From assembly GCA_903970295.1 (NCBI GenBank), contig CAJCHQ010000948.1:1-9445 (forward strand): a stretch of DNA of 9,445 bases. The letters run 5' to 3'. Made by a program: the position numbers and the translations under genes. Positions 1 to 7,038 of this stretch are shown piece by piece (positions within the stretch are counted from its first letter, which is position 1; each line of letters starts with the position of its first letter). Below the pieces are notes generated by a model, which had not been told where the DNA came from, did no database searches, and was given only the letters and a program-made list of their open reading frames with translations. This stretch comes from Bryobacterales bacterium. Lineage in GTDB: Bacteria; Cyanobacteriota; Vampirovibrionia; Obscuribacterales; Obscuribacteraceae.

Positions 1-484
1 AGCGATTCCGGCTGTCAATGTCGAAGTCTTGACGCCTGATTTCCAGGGCCGGCGCGACTGTATCGAAATAGTTCTGGCGGCCGAGCCGGTCGTTTTCAAC
101 CACAATATCGAGACCGTGCCCAGACTCTATCGAAAGGTGCGGCCAGGGTCGAAATACAAACGCTCTCTGGCAGTTTTGGCTATGGCCAAAGAAATCAATC
201 CGGCAATACCGACAAAGTCAGGATTGATGCTTGGTTTGGGGGAAACAGAGGAAGAAGTTAAAGCGGTCCTGCAAGATATGCGGGCCATCGAGTGCGATTT
301 CTTGACGCTGGGACAATATTTGCGCCCCAGTCGCGAGCAATTGCCGGTGCGCAAATACGTAACGCCCGAGGCATTCGGTGAGCTCGGTCAATACGCCTGG
401 TCACTTGGTTTCAAAATGGTGCATTCGGGACCGCTGGTGCGCAGTTCGTATCACGCGGAAGAACTGGCCGAAAAGCTGGTTTAA
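1..484 (+). CDS. lipA: Lipoyl synthase, C-terminal part (5' end outside window)
   Basis: Lipoyl synthase is a radical SAM enzyme that inserts two sulfurs into protein-bound octanoyl groups to make the lipoyl cofactor of 2-oxoacid dehydrogenases and the glycine cleavage system. The reading frame is open from base 2, so the gene begins upstream and no start is in view. About 160 residues are visible. They carry family hallmarks in order: VEVLTPDFQG, VFNHNIETVPRLY, PTKSGLMLGLGETEEEV, LTLGQYLRPS and the C-terminal GPLVRSSYHAEE. In characterised LipA the serine in the RSSYH segment (about 437-454) ligates the auxiliary iron-sulfur cluster that is consumed as sulfur source. The cysteine motifs for both clusters lie in the missing N-terminal part. 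The stop is TAA at 482-484. A same-strand gene follows after 49 bp, so co-transcription is likely. Identification is very secure; the visible part is intact. Confidence 0.97.
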   Translation, partial: AIPAVNVEVLTPDFQGRRDCIEIVLAAEPVVFNHNIETVPRLYRKVRPGSKYKRSLAVLAMAKEINPAIPTKSGLMLGLGETEEEVKAVLQDMRAIECDFLTLGQYLRPSREQLPVRKYVTPEAFGELGQYAWSLGFKMVHSGPLVRSSYHAEELAEKLV

Positions 485-501
485 GCGAGGGCAGTAGTTT
501 T

Positions 502-518
502 GTCAGCCGTGGGCTGAC
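502..518 (+). repeat. Perfect 7-bp inverted repeat (hairpin) between lipA and the TPR gene
   Basis: GTCAGCC (502-508) and GGCTGAC (512-518) are exact reverse complements around a GTG loop. A flanking T-G wobble can add one pair. The hairpin sits in the 49-bp gap between the lipA stop and the next start, and ends 4 nt before the GAGG ribosome-binding site of the next gene. No T-run follows on either strand, so it does not look like an ordinary intrinsic terminator. A role in RNA processing, mRNA stability or translation of the downstream gene is possible but inferred. Confidence 0.6.
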
Positions 519-522
519 GTGC

Positions 523-526
523 GAGG
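523..526 (+). promoter_or_regulatory. Ribosome-binding site deciding the TPR gene start
   Basis: GAGG at 523-526 lies 7 nt before the ATG at 534. An upstream in-frame GTG at 519 would overlap the end of the hairpin and has no comparable site, so the ATG is preferred. Confidence 0.65.
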
Positions 527-533
527 TCGGCTC

Positions 534-1790
534 ATGACCGAAACGGTCTCACAAAAAGACGGTCCCGAGAGCAAACTCGAAAAAGCACGCCAACTTCTTG
601 CCGACGGCATGTTTGAAAAAGCTCTGCAGGAGCTTAAGCCACGCTGGTTGGAAGAACCTGACTCAGAACAGGCAATCGAGTTGTACGCGCAATTGATGCA
701 CGAATCGGGTCGCACCGAACAAGCCAATCGCGTGCGCAAGTTGCTTAAAGTGACGCCAGATCAAAAAGCGCTCGCCCTTTTTGAAGCCGGATTCTCGTTG
801 ATCGACGCTCGTCAGTTCGAGCTGGCCACCATGTTGCTTGGCAAATGCGACGCTCTCAGCCCTGGTGATCCGGTCGTCAATTACGAACTGGGTTTCGCCC
901 TCATGACTCTCGCTCGTTTCGAAGCTGCCATCAAACACTTCGAAAAAGCTCTGGCGATCGCGTCTGATTTCGATACCACCTTGAATCTGTCAGTTTGCTA
1001 CGTGCTCACTCGCAACATGAAAAAAGCTCGCGAGTTGACGCAGCAATTGATCGAACTGGCTGCCCAGGAAGATGAACTGAAAGAAGTCACTCACCGCAAA
1101 GCGGTGCTTGCCCGCCTGGAAACTTTCGCGCAAAAGAAAGTGCTGACGCCGCAGGACTGGCTCTATATCCTTTATGGTGGTATCCTCCTTCGCCCTCACC
1201 GTAAAACAGAAGGGCAGGTGGAGGACATCCGCGGCATCGCCGAAACGCTTTTGATCGTCAAAGGTTTTTTGGAAGGAATGCAGGGCGAGATCGAAACAAT
1301 CGAATACTACAATACGCAATCTCGCCCTCTGGCTCGCGTCTTGAGCGAATTGATCGAGATTCCGCTCGAGCCTTACAAAGGTCCCAGCCGTCCGGAAAAA
1401 GCACTGCTCGTTATGGATTGGGCGACCGACATCATCGGTCCCCACGAAAGCTTCGTCGACAATCGCGGCAAAAGAGTAATTTTCGCTTATGGGCTGCCTG
1501 GCTCGGAGCCACTGCCTCTGGTGCCTGATATCGCGGCCCTCCTGGCAGACGATGCGCTCATGCCCTGGAACGACAGCCTCAAGGAAGACAAGATCGAAAG
1601 CTTTCGCGCCAGGATTTTCGACAAAGCCAGGGATCTCGAAAACGACCCGGACGTATTGAAAGAGATCCAGGATTTGATCCTTTACTACGAACCAAAACGA
1701 GAGCAATTGGTCTTCGATAACCCTCAGCATTTCCCCGAACGTCCCGAATACTCAGCCGAAATTCTCACGCCAGAGACGACCGCGCTATGA
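534..1790 (+). CDS. Tetratricopeptide-repeat-like protein with unassigned C-terminal domain
   Basis: The product is 418 residues from the ATG at 534, chosen because GAGG lies 7 nt upstream; a GTG at 519 would add five residues. There is no signal peptide or membrane segment, so it is probably cytosolic. Residues about 14-175 are paired amphipathic helices of TPR character. Examples are ADGMFEKALQEL, a segment with YELGFALMTLARFEAAIKHF followed by EKAL, and RNMKKARELTQQLIELAA. This is a protein-protein interaction scaffold by family knowledge. Residues about 200-418 do not match a family I recognise. They include ALLVMDWATDII, a GKRVIFAYGLPG segment and an acidic, tyrosine-rich tail (LILYYEPKREQL). 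The stop overlaps the cobS start (ATGA), so the two are translationally coupled. The partner and function are unknown; the link to cobalamin or lipoate metabolism is only positional. Confidence 0.85.
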   Translation: MTETVSQKDGPESKLEKARQLLADGMFEKALQELKPRWLEEPDSEQAIELYAQLMHESGRTEQANRVRKLLKVTPDQKALALFEAGFSLIDARQFELATMLLGKCDALSPGDPVVNYELGFALMTLARFEAAIKHFEKALAIASDFDTTLNLSVCYVLTRNMKKARELTQQLIELAAQEDELKEVTHRKAVLARLETFAQKKVLTPQDWLYILYGGILLRPHRKTEGQVEDIRGIAETLLIVKGFLEGMQGEIETIEYYNTQSRPLARVLSELIEIPLEPYKGPSRPEKALLVMDWATDIIGPHESFVDNRGKRVIFAYGLPGSEPLPLVPDIAALLADDALMPWNDSLKEDKIESFRARIFDKARDLENDPDVLKEIQDLILYYEPKREQLVFDNPQHFPERPEYSAEILTPETTAL

Positions 1791-2572
1791 ATGTAATGAA
1801 TCTGTTCAAGCGCTTCAGTCTGGCAGTTTCATATGTCACTTGCATTCACCTGGCCAACATAGAATTCGAGCAAGAATCCCTGTCGTTAAATGGCTTGGCC
1901 AAATACTTGCCGGCAGTCGGTGTTTTGATTGGCGGTCTCCTGCTCCTCCTGGCCGCTACGATGAATTTTTTAGAGAACGAAGCCCTTTTGCAAGGCTGCC
2001 TGATTTCACTAGCCTGGCTCTGGCTGACGGGCGGGCTGCATTTCGACGGTCTGATGGATTCAGCCGACGGCATCTTTTCACATCAGAACAAAGAACGCAT
2101 ATTGGCAATCATGCACGACAGTCGCGTTGGCAACTTCGGCGTCCTCGCCGGAATTTCAATCTTGTTGCTCAAAATCGCTAGCCTTACCTCCTTGCACGGA
2201 CCCTGGCAGCTGGCAGCGCTGGCTTGTATTCCGGCCTGGTCTCGCTGGTGCGAAAGCTATGCCATCGGCAAATTTCCCTACGCCAGAGCTTACGGTAAAG
2301 GCAAAGTCTGGCATGACTCGATGGATTATCCAGCCGACTTGTGGAAAGGCGCTATACCGGCTGTGCTTGTTACAGTAGCAGCAGCCTTTTTCTGGGGTGC
2401 CACCACAATCATTTGCCCGCTGGTCTTTACCATCATGGGCGGTATCATTGCCGCGCACTGGCTGAATGGCAAAATCGACGGGCACACCGGCGACACTTAC
2501 GGCTGCGTGGTCGAACTTGCAGAAGCAGCGGGCATCGCCCTTTCAGCAGTGATAGGCTCAGCCTTGTTTTAA
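1787..2572 (+). CDS. cobS: Adenosylcobinamide-GDP ribazoletransferase (cobalamin synthase)
   Basis: CobS is an integral membrane enzyme that joins adenosylcobinamide-GDP to alpha-ribazole or its phosphate, the last assembly step of the cobalamin nucleotide loop. The 261 residues fit the usual length of about 250. Conserved motifs are GGLHFDGLMDSADGIF (residues 82-97, acidic positions D87, D91 and D94), AIMHDSRVGNFGVL (107-120) and GHTGDTYGCVVELAEAAG (232-249). Hydrophobic segments lie around 40-58, 68-81, 118-135, 190-215 and 247-260. The start ATG at 1787 overlaps the TPR stop (ATGA). Only a weak purine-rich stretch precedes it, so initiation probably depends on coupling. A second ATG at 1796 is a possible alternative. 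No other cobalamin gene (cobU, cobT, cobC or cobD type) is in the window, so the partners must be elsewhere if the pathway is complete. Confidence 0.96.
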   Translation: MNVMNLFKRFSLAVSYVTCIHLANIEFEQESLSLNGLAKYLPAVGVLIGGLLLLLAATMNFLENEALLQGCLISLAWLWLTGGLHFDGLMDSADGIFSHQNKERILAIMHDSRVGNFGVLAGISILLLKIASLTSLHGPWQLAALACIPAWSRWCESYAIGKFPYARAYGKGKVWHDSMDYPADLWKGAIPAVLVTVAAAFFWGATTIICPLVFTIMGGIIAAHWLNGKIDGHTGDTYGCVVELAEAAGIALSAVIGSALF

Positions 2573-2594
2573 TCGCTGAGCTTGAAGAGCGATT
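2571..2594 (+). repeat. Inverted repeat over the cobS stop codon in the convergent gap
   Basis: AATCGCT (2571-2577) and AGCGATT (2588-2594) are exact reverse complements around a 10-nt loop. The left arm includes the last two bases of the cobS TAA. With two bulges the stem can extend through TTTT (2567-2570) and AA..AA (2596-2600). No T-run follows on either strand, so it is not a canonical intrinsic terminator. It may still protect or define the 3' ends of the two convergent transcripts. The gap also has a direct repeat CTTGAAG at 2581-2587 and 2603-2609. Confidence 0.45.
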
Positions 2595-2624
2595 TAAGAA
2601 AACTTGAAGCGAAAGCGAAAACAA

Positions 2625-3584
2625 CTAAAAGCCGGGTCCGCTGTTGGGCGCGCTTTTGTTCAGGTCTTCTCTGGCCTTTTGCTCGGCTTGCTGCAGTTCC
2701 TGCTGGGCACTCGCTGAAGCATCCGCGGCTGCAGCCTGTTCTTCCTGCAATTTCTGCATCAATATCATCTTCTTGCCTCGAAAAGCGGCTACGTCAAAAA
2801 TATCTTGCTGCCTGAGACGCTGGGATTGTTTATAAATGGCATAAAAATCATCGGCACTATTGGCGTAGTCGAGTGCGCGATGCAAGCAATAACGATTGAC
2901 GTCGCCATACGCGAACGGCTCCACTTGCGGCAGAAGGGCCATCAACTCAGCGGTTGTGCGGCAGTCATCCTCCAACTCTTTGAGGATTTTTCTGGTCAAA
3001 TCATCCATCCCTAGAGTGCGCGCTGTTTTGGCTACACTAATGGCATCCGGCACAGTCTTGGCATGGGCGAACAATTTTTCTAAGGCCAGATGGGCGACAT
3101 CATTGAGGGCAATCTCTTGCGATTTTCTCGCCACCTCATTCAATTGTTCGGGCGTATTAGCACTGGCTAGAAGCGCTTTGATCGCCTGGCTCGTCACGTC
3201 AAAACACTGCAACTGCCGGGCTTTGAGCACCACTCTCATATAGTCGTCGGGAGTCTTGGAGAGAACAATGCCTTTCTGCAAAGACTTGGTTCTCGCCTCA
3301 ATCAAAGGAAAGCCGGCCGCATCGGTATAAGCCGCAATCGCCAGACATTCGTCCAGAGTCTGGGCCGAATTCAAAACCGTAATGATCAATTGATTGGCCT
3401 TGGGACCGGCATGCTTAGCCATACTCCTGGCATGCTCGAGCTGCTTGTATTGCACAGGCGATAGCGCGGGGTCGGCAGCGGCTTTCTTAGCCACTGCCGG
3501 TGATGGCGCCGCAAGCAGCAGAAAAATCAGGCAACCCAATAGTTTCGAGCTTCTATTCCTGTCAGTGGAGCACTGTATTTCCAA
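2625..3584 (-). CDS. Exported protein of 33-residue helical repeats with C-terminal coiled coil
   Basis: I do not recognise a named family. The 319-residue product starts at a TTG (3584-3582) with a full AGGAGG 8 nt upstream; no ATG would preserve the signal peptide. Residues 1-32 are a Sec signal peptide: a basic segment ending at K14, a hydrophobic core 15-27, and probable cleavage after AVA (30-32). C18 lies before the hydrophobic core, so it is not a lipobox. Residues 74-275 are repeats of exactly 33 residues, in phase at 109, 142, 175, 208 and 241. An earlier 35-residue version begins at 74. Each opens with a SKTPDDY/ANTPEQL-like cap and has a D-V or D-L/I near position 21-22, consistent with two-helix units. 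Residues 276-308 are an Ala/Gln/Glu-rich coiled coil, and the tail is flexible (SAPNSGPGF). It is the last gene of a three-gene operon, 1 nt after the mannosidase stop. Periplasmic or extracellular scaffolding is inference. Confidence 0.85.
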   Translation of the reverse strand: MEIQCSTDRNRSSKLLGCLIFLLLAAPSPAVAKKAAADPALSPVQYKQLEHARSMAKHAGPKANQLIITVLNSAQTLDECLAIAAYTDAAGFPLIEARTKSLQKGIVLSKTPDDYMRVVLKARQLQCFDVTSQAIKALLASANTPEQLNEVARKSQEIALNDVAHLALEKLFAHAKTVPDAISVAKTARTLGMDDLTRKILKELEDDCRTTAELMALLPQVEPFAYGDVNRYCLHRALDYANSADDFYAIYKQSQRLRQQDIFDVAAFRGKKMILMQKLQEEQAAAADASASAQQELQQAEQKAREDLNKSAPNSGPGF

Positions 3585-3585
3585 T

Positions 3586-6500
3586 TTAGGAGCCTCCTTT
3601 CCTCTTGCTACGATGTCTTTCCACGCCGGCAGGGTTTTGCTTCAATCTGATCGAGATTAAGGCATTCGGTCCCAGTTCAAGCCGATAAAGCGCCGATTCA
3701 ATTAAAGCTAGCATATCGTCGCCCAGTTGGCCCTCATCTTCCGGCGCTCTATTTTTAGCCTGGCCGATCGGTTCCACTTTCGCCTCCGGTTGGCTGGCAA
3801 AGGCGCCATCGACCCTTTCCAGCAATTCCAGAATGCGCCCGTCAGCGGTTGTCATCTGGGCTTCGACATGAGGAATGCGCACCTGAAGTTCGGCAGTCTG
3901 ACGAGTCAAAAGCACATTCAAGAGACGAATCTCCACGCAATCATCTTCAGACTTGCGGCGCAACGACAAAACCCTGACTGCAGGATTGTCGATTTGCAGA
4001 AAACTGACGGCTTCCACACTGCCTGCGTCATCGGTGAGACAACTCCAGCTAAGTGTTTCGTATAATTCAGCCAGGCGGTAGGCATTGATCACGTCGCCAT
4101 CCAGTGCCCGCCGCTCGGTCATGCCGATCGGCAATTGCGAGGCGAAGCGCTCGTAAACCGAAGATGGCGGGCTCCCCGGCCAGGACTCTGGCTCGCCGAC
4201 AGCGTCTGGTTGGCCACTCGATATTTTGGCGAAATTGGCAAGAATTGTTTGCGGCTCGGAAGCCACCGGCTCAGAAGCGATAGGCATCGGCTCAACCACT
4301 TGGGCAGCCTGCGGCCAGGCATTTTCACCGGGCAGAGGCGCCCAACCGTAATTGACTTTGTTTGCACCGAGACAATTTGCTTCGTCAGTCACGACCTCTG
4401 GTCCGGCAGAACCGGAGCGACTGCGCAGATCATCTCGCGATAAATGCGACACAGCGCGCAAGAGAGTAATTGAGACATTGGCACCATCAACAGCATATTC
4501 GGGCAAGCCGGTGTTGAAAAAGACCTGACGATTAGCCATAAAAAAGCGTTGGCAAGGAAATCGGTCCAGCTCTGCCTCTTCTCCGGCAGCCACGGGCAAC
4601 TTCCTCTTTTTTCCCGGTACTGCTCGTTCGACGATACTGAAATGATTTTCCGAAAATGTTTTATTGACGGTCAGCCCGGTGTCGAAAACGACTTCCAGGC
4701 GATGATTTCTCGCTCGATTTTCCCAGGTCGTCTCGAAAAAAACGATCGGCACTGATTTATGCAACTCCACTCTGGTTGTGAATCGATGCCCGCTCAATTC
4801 TTTCGAGCGCGTGTATTTGGGCAGATCTTCGTCGATTCCGACGGCCTGTTCGATCATACCGGCTGGTATTTGCAGGTCATAAGTGAGCCGCAACGCCGCC
4901 ACGAGAGGTCCAGCTGTAGCCAATTCGGTTGAGAGCAAACGAGCTGTTAAGGGGCTATCTTCTTCGATCGGGTCGAAGTTGTAAGTGTCACCGGCATCGC
5001 CGACATCCTTGAATTGATGCCCGAGTTTGAAGACGCGAGCGCGCTTACCGGCATCTTTGACGGTACAAACGAGAAGACCGTCGGGAGCAACTTCCAGCGT
5101 CAGAAATTCGTTGGCGATACTCAGATCGGAGGCGATCACGTCGTCATGACTGGCGCGCCTGAGCTTCGACCCTGCCACCCAGGCCGAGCGATTGGGAAAA
5201 GCAAAACTGCGCCACCCCAGTGAAGGAATTTGATCGCTCCACACCCAACCATCGTAAACCCGCACAACCTTAGTCTCAGGCAAATGATTGGTACCAGTGA
5301 AGATCAGCCGGCGCTCGCTCACCTGACCAATTTGCCAGGTGGTGCCATCGTTGTCGCAATAAGTATTGGCTGCTGGGGAAAGCGCTGGCTCACCGGCAAT
5401 AGGCTCCTCGGCCCAGGAAATTGACAGTGGTCCGATTAAACTCTCGCCGCACAAATTGCTCAAGATCACAGATGTCGCGGCAAATTGCGGATCGGCCAGA
5501 CTGGGCTGACTGATTGTGGCAAGGGCCTTGGTTGGAGTTACCTCCCGCTCGGGGCTCAATTCGTAGTCGACGTTGTAAATCGGCTGCACATAGGCTTGGG
5601 TCTGGCTCTTGCCGGCAGCCGCCGTTTTTTTTCTGGCCGCTTTCTGGCTTTGAGCGGGCTCGATCAAAATAGTGGCAGAAGCCCCGGCACCATCTTCGAT
5701 ATCATCGCCGGGAGTAAAATCAAGGGACTGGACAGAGTCTTTCCCTCCTGGAAGTGAGTTAGCGCCAGCTAGTGCCTCGAAAGTACGGCGCTCGAGAAGA
5801 TTGAGAATGGCATGGCATTTTTCGAAGCGGGTCTCCATCTCACGATGGACGGCATCGACACTGCAACCGCAGATGCTGTCGTGGGGATGGTTGCGTAACA
5901 AATTGCGCCAGGCAAGGCGCAGTGGTGCGTGCGGATATTCGACCAATCCACAAATACTGAGAAACGTGAATAGAGGCTCGCAAACGCGGGCCAAACGCAT
6001 TTCAGCCAGGCGATTGAGCCGCTTCAAATAAAGCCTGGTGGAGAGAACGCCTGGCAGCATGTAGGCACGCTCATAGCGCCTGGCGGCAGCGTTCTCGCGC
6101 AGCTCTCCATTGGTTTCGAGAATGACGGAAGCTTTGCTGCCGGCATAATTTTGCATGATCTCGGCAAAGGCTGTCAGTGTAGTCGCCTGCACAGTTACTG
6201 CCGGAGCCGAGCCCGCTGGGTCTTTGCTCTTTTCTGTGCCAGGCTGCAAATTGAGAGTCTGAGCGACGGTTTCGATTTTCAGCAATAAGCGAGCCGCATC
6301 CAATTGCCGCTCGAAGCCGCAGGGCGCTCCCAAATGATCGCCACCCACGGGCATCAAGGCAGCCGGGAACGGTCGCGAGATAGGCTCCGCACCGCTTGTT
6401 TCAGCATGTGCACCAGCAAATGTCTGGTTGGATGCCCAGGACAATAAAAATTCAGCTAATTTCTCAGCCGTTGGGTTGTCGTGAAAAATGTTTTGAAAAT

Positions 6501-7035
6501 ATCCACGAGCGAGGTGGTATACCAGAACTTTGCTGCCGTCGGGACCACTCCACCAGAATAGATTGCTCGACGAAATCGGCGGTACGCCGCGCCAGAGAAA
6601 ACAATTGGTGATGCCAAAACCTTGCAAGATGCGGGGCAGATCCTGAGAATGTCCGAAAGTGTCGGGACAATAGCCAATCGCAGCCGCCTGACCGTGAAGT
6701 CTCGCAACAGCCAGACCCATTTCCAGATTGCGGATCAAGCTTTCGCCGGCCACTAACATCTGGTCGGCAAGCACATACCAGGGTCCAACCTCTAGCTGTC
6801 CCGCTTGAACGCATTGCTTGATGCGCGCTGCCATTGCCGGCTCGATTTCCAGCACATCTTCGATCAGACAGGCTTGGCCATCGAGAAAAAACGACGGCAA
6901 CGTGCCGCTTTCTAATTTGCGCAACAGATCTTCCACGACGAAGAAAAGCTGGCTGCGGTACTCTTCGTGCGTCAAGTACCATTCTCTGTGCCAATGCGTG
7001 TGCAGATAGAGATGGAGTTTTCTTGATTCAGACAC
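3586..7035 (-). CDS. Glycoside hydrolase family 38 alpha-mannosidase, unusually long
   Basis: GH38 enzymes are zinc-dependent retaining alpha-mannosidases. This 1149-residue copy starts at GTG with GAGG 7 nt upstream and has no signal peptide, so it is probably cytosolic. The N-terminal catalytic domain spans about 6-410. It has the zinc motif HTHWHREWY (12-20), FFLDGQACLIEDVLEI (49-64), GPWYVLADQMLVAGESLIRN (84-103), nucleophile D125 in GYCPDTFGHSQDLP, LMPVGGDH (227-234) and the C-terminal zinc histidine H385 in NHPHDSICGCSVD. The usual zinc motif is HWDREWY; here the metal-ligand Asp is His16. The beta-rich GH38 C-terminal region runs from about 490 to 1149. Known bacterial homologues are usually about 850-1050 residues. 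The extra length lies in low-complexity stretches around 203-222, 262-285, 425-482 and 905-960. It overlaps no neighbour but lies 3 nt after the TIM-barrel gene and 1 nt before the exported repeat gene. The family is certain; substrate specificity is not, and the altered ligand leaves activity open. Confidence 0.94.
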   Translation of the reverse strand: MSESRKLHLYLHTHWHREWYLTHEEYRSQLFFVVEDLLRKLESGTLPSFFLDGQACLIEDVLEIEPAMAARIKQCVQAGQLEVGPWYVLADQMLVAGESLIRNLEMGLAVARLHGQAAAIGYCPDTFGHSQDLPRILQGFGITNCFLWRGVPPISSSNLFWWSGPDGSKVLVYHLARGYFQNIFHDNPTAEKLAEFLLSWASNQTFAGAHAETSGAEPISRPFPAALMPVGGDHLGAPCGFERQLDAARLLLKIETVAQTLNLQPGTEKSKDPAGSAPAVTVQATTLTAFAEIMQNYAGSKASVILETNGELRENAAARRYERAYMLPGVLSTRLYLKRLNRLAEMRLARVCEPLFTFLSICGLVEYPHAPLRLAWRNLLRNHPHDSICGCSVDAVHREMETRFEKCHAILNLLERRTFEALAGANSLPGGKDSVQSLDFTPGDDIEDGAGASATILIEPAQSQKAARKKTAAAGKSQTQAYVQPIYNVDYELSPEREVTPTKALATISQPSLADPQFAATSVILSNLCGESLIGPLSISWAEEPIAGEPALSPAANTYCDNDGTTWQIGQVSERRLIFTGTNHLPETKVVRVYDGWVWSDQIPSLGWRSFAFPNRSAWVAGSKLRRASHDDVIASDLSIANEFLTLEVAPDGLLVCTVKDAGKRARVFKLGHQFKDVGDAGDTYNFDPIEEDSPLTARLLSTELATAGPLVAALRLTYDLQIPAGMIEQAVGIDEDLPKYTRSKELSGHRFTTRVELHKSVPIVFFETTWENRARNHRLEVVFDTGLTVNKTFSENHFSIVERAVPGKKRKLPVAAGEEAELDRFPCQRFFMANRQVFFNTGLPEYAVDGANVSITLLRAVSHLSRDDLRSRSGSAGPEVVTDEANCLGANKVNYGWAPLPGENAWPQAAQVVEPMPIASEPVASEPQTILANFAKISSGQPDAVGEPESWPGSPPSSVYERFASQLPIGMTERRALDGDVINAYRLAELYETLSWSCLTDDAGSVEAVSFLQIDNPAVRVLSLRRKSEDDCVEIRLLNVLLTRQTAELQVRIPHVEAQMTTADGRILELLERVDGAFASQPEAKVEPIGQAKNRAPEDEGQLGDDMLALIESALYRLELGPNALISIRLKQNPAGVERHRSKRKGGS
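3593..3598 (-). promoter_or_regulatory. Strong ribosome-binding site inside the end of the mannosidase gene, deciding a TTG start
   Basis: On the - strand AGGAGG (in AAAGGAGG) lies 8 nt before the TTG at 3584. The same bases encode the final Lys-Gly-Gly of the mannosidase (AAA GGA GGC TCC TAA). The site supports the unusual TTG start and points to translational coupling. CTCCT follows almost directly, so AGGA-GGC-TCCT can fold into a small 4-bp hairpin over the site. Confidence 0.8.
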
Positions 7036-7038
7036 GGT

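Noticed and set aside
29..484. A complete short gene starting at the TTG at 29
   Set aside because: The frame is open upstream to the window edge and reads as LipA before that codon (VEVLTPD), so the gene is truncated by the window and does not start there.
990..1730. A 246-codon open frame antisense to the TPR gene
   Set aside because: It has no ribosome-binding site or recognisable motif. It lies opposite a gene with clear TPR helices and a supported start, so it is a shadow of that coding frame.
3528..3533. Cys18 of the exported repeat protein as a lipoprotein lipobox
   Set aside because: The cysteine comes before the hydrophobic core of the signal peptide, so a signal peptidase II site does not fit. 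Cleavage after AVA is more likely.
5485..6031. Overlapping + strand open frames antisense to the GH38 gene
   Set aside because: No domain is recognisable and the real gene on the other strand is continuous over this stretch.
6464..6994. A 176-codon frame on the - strand inside the GH38 gene
   Set aside because: It overlaps the conserved catalytic motifs of GH38 in another frame, is rich in Arg/Ser/Pro as expected of a shifted frame, and matches no family.
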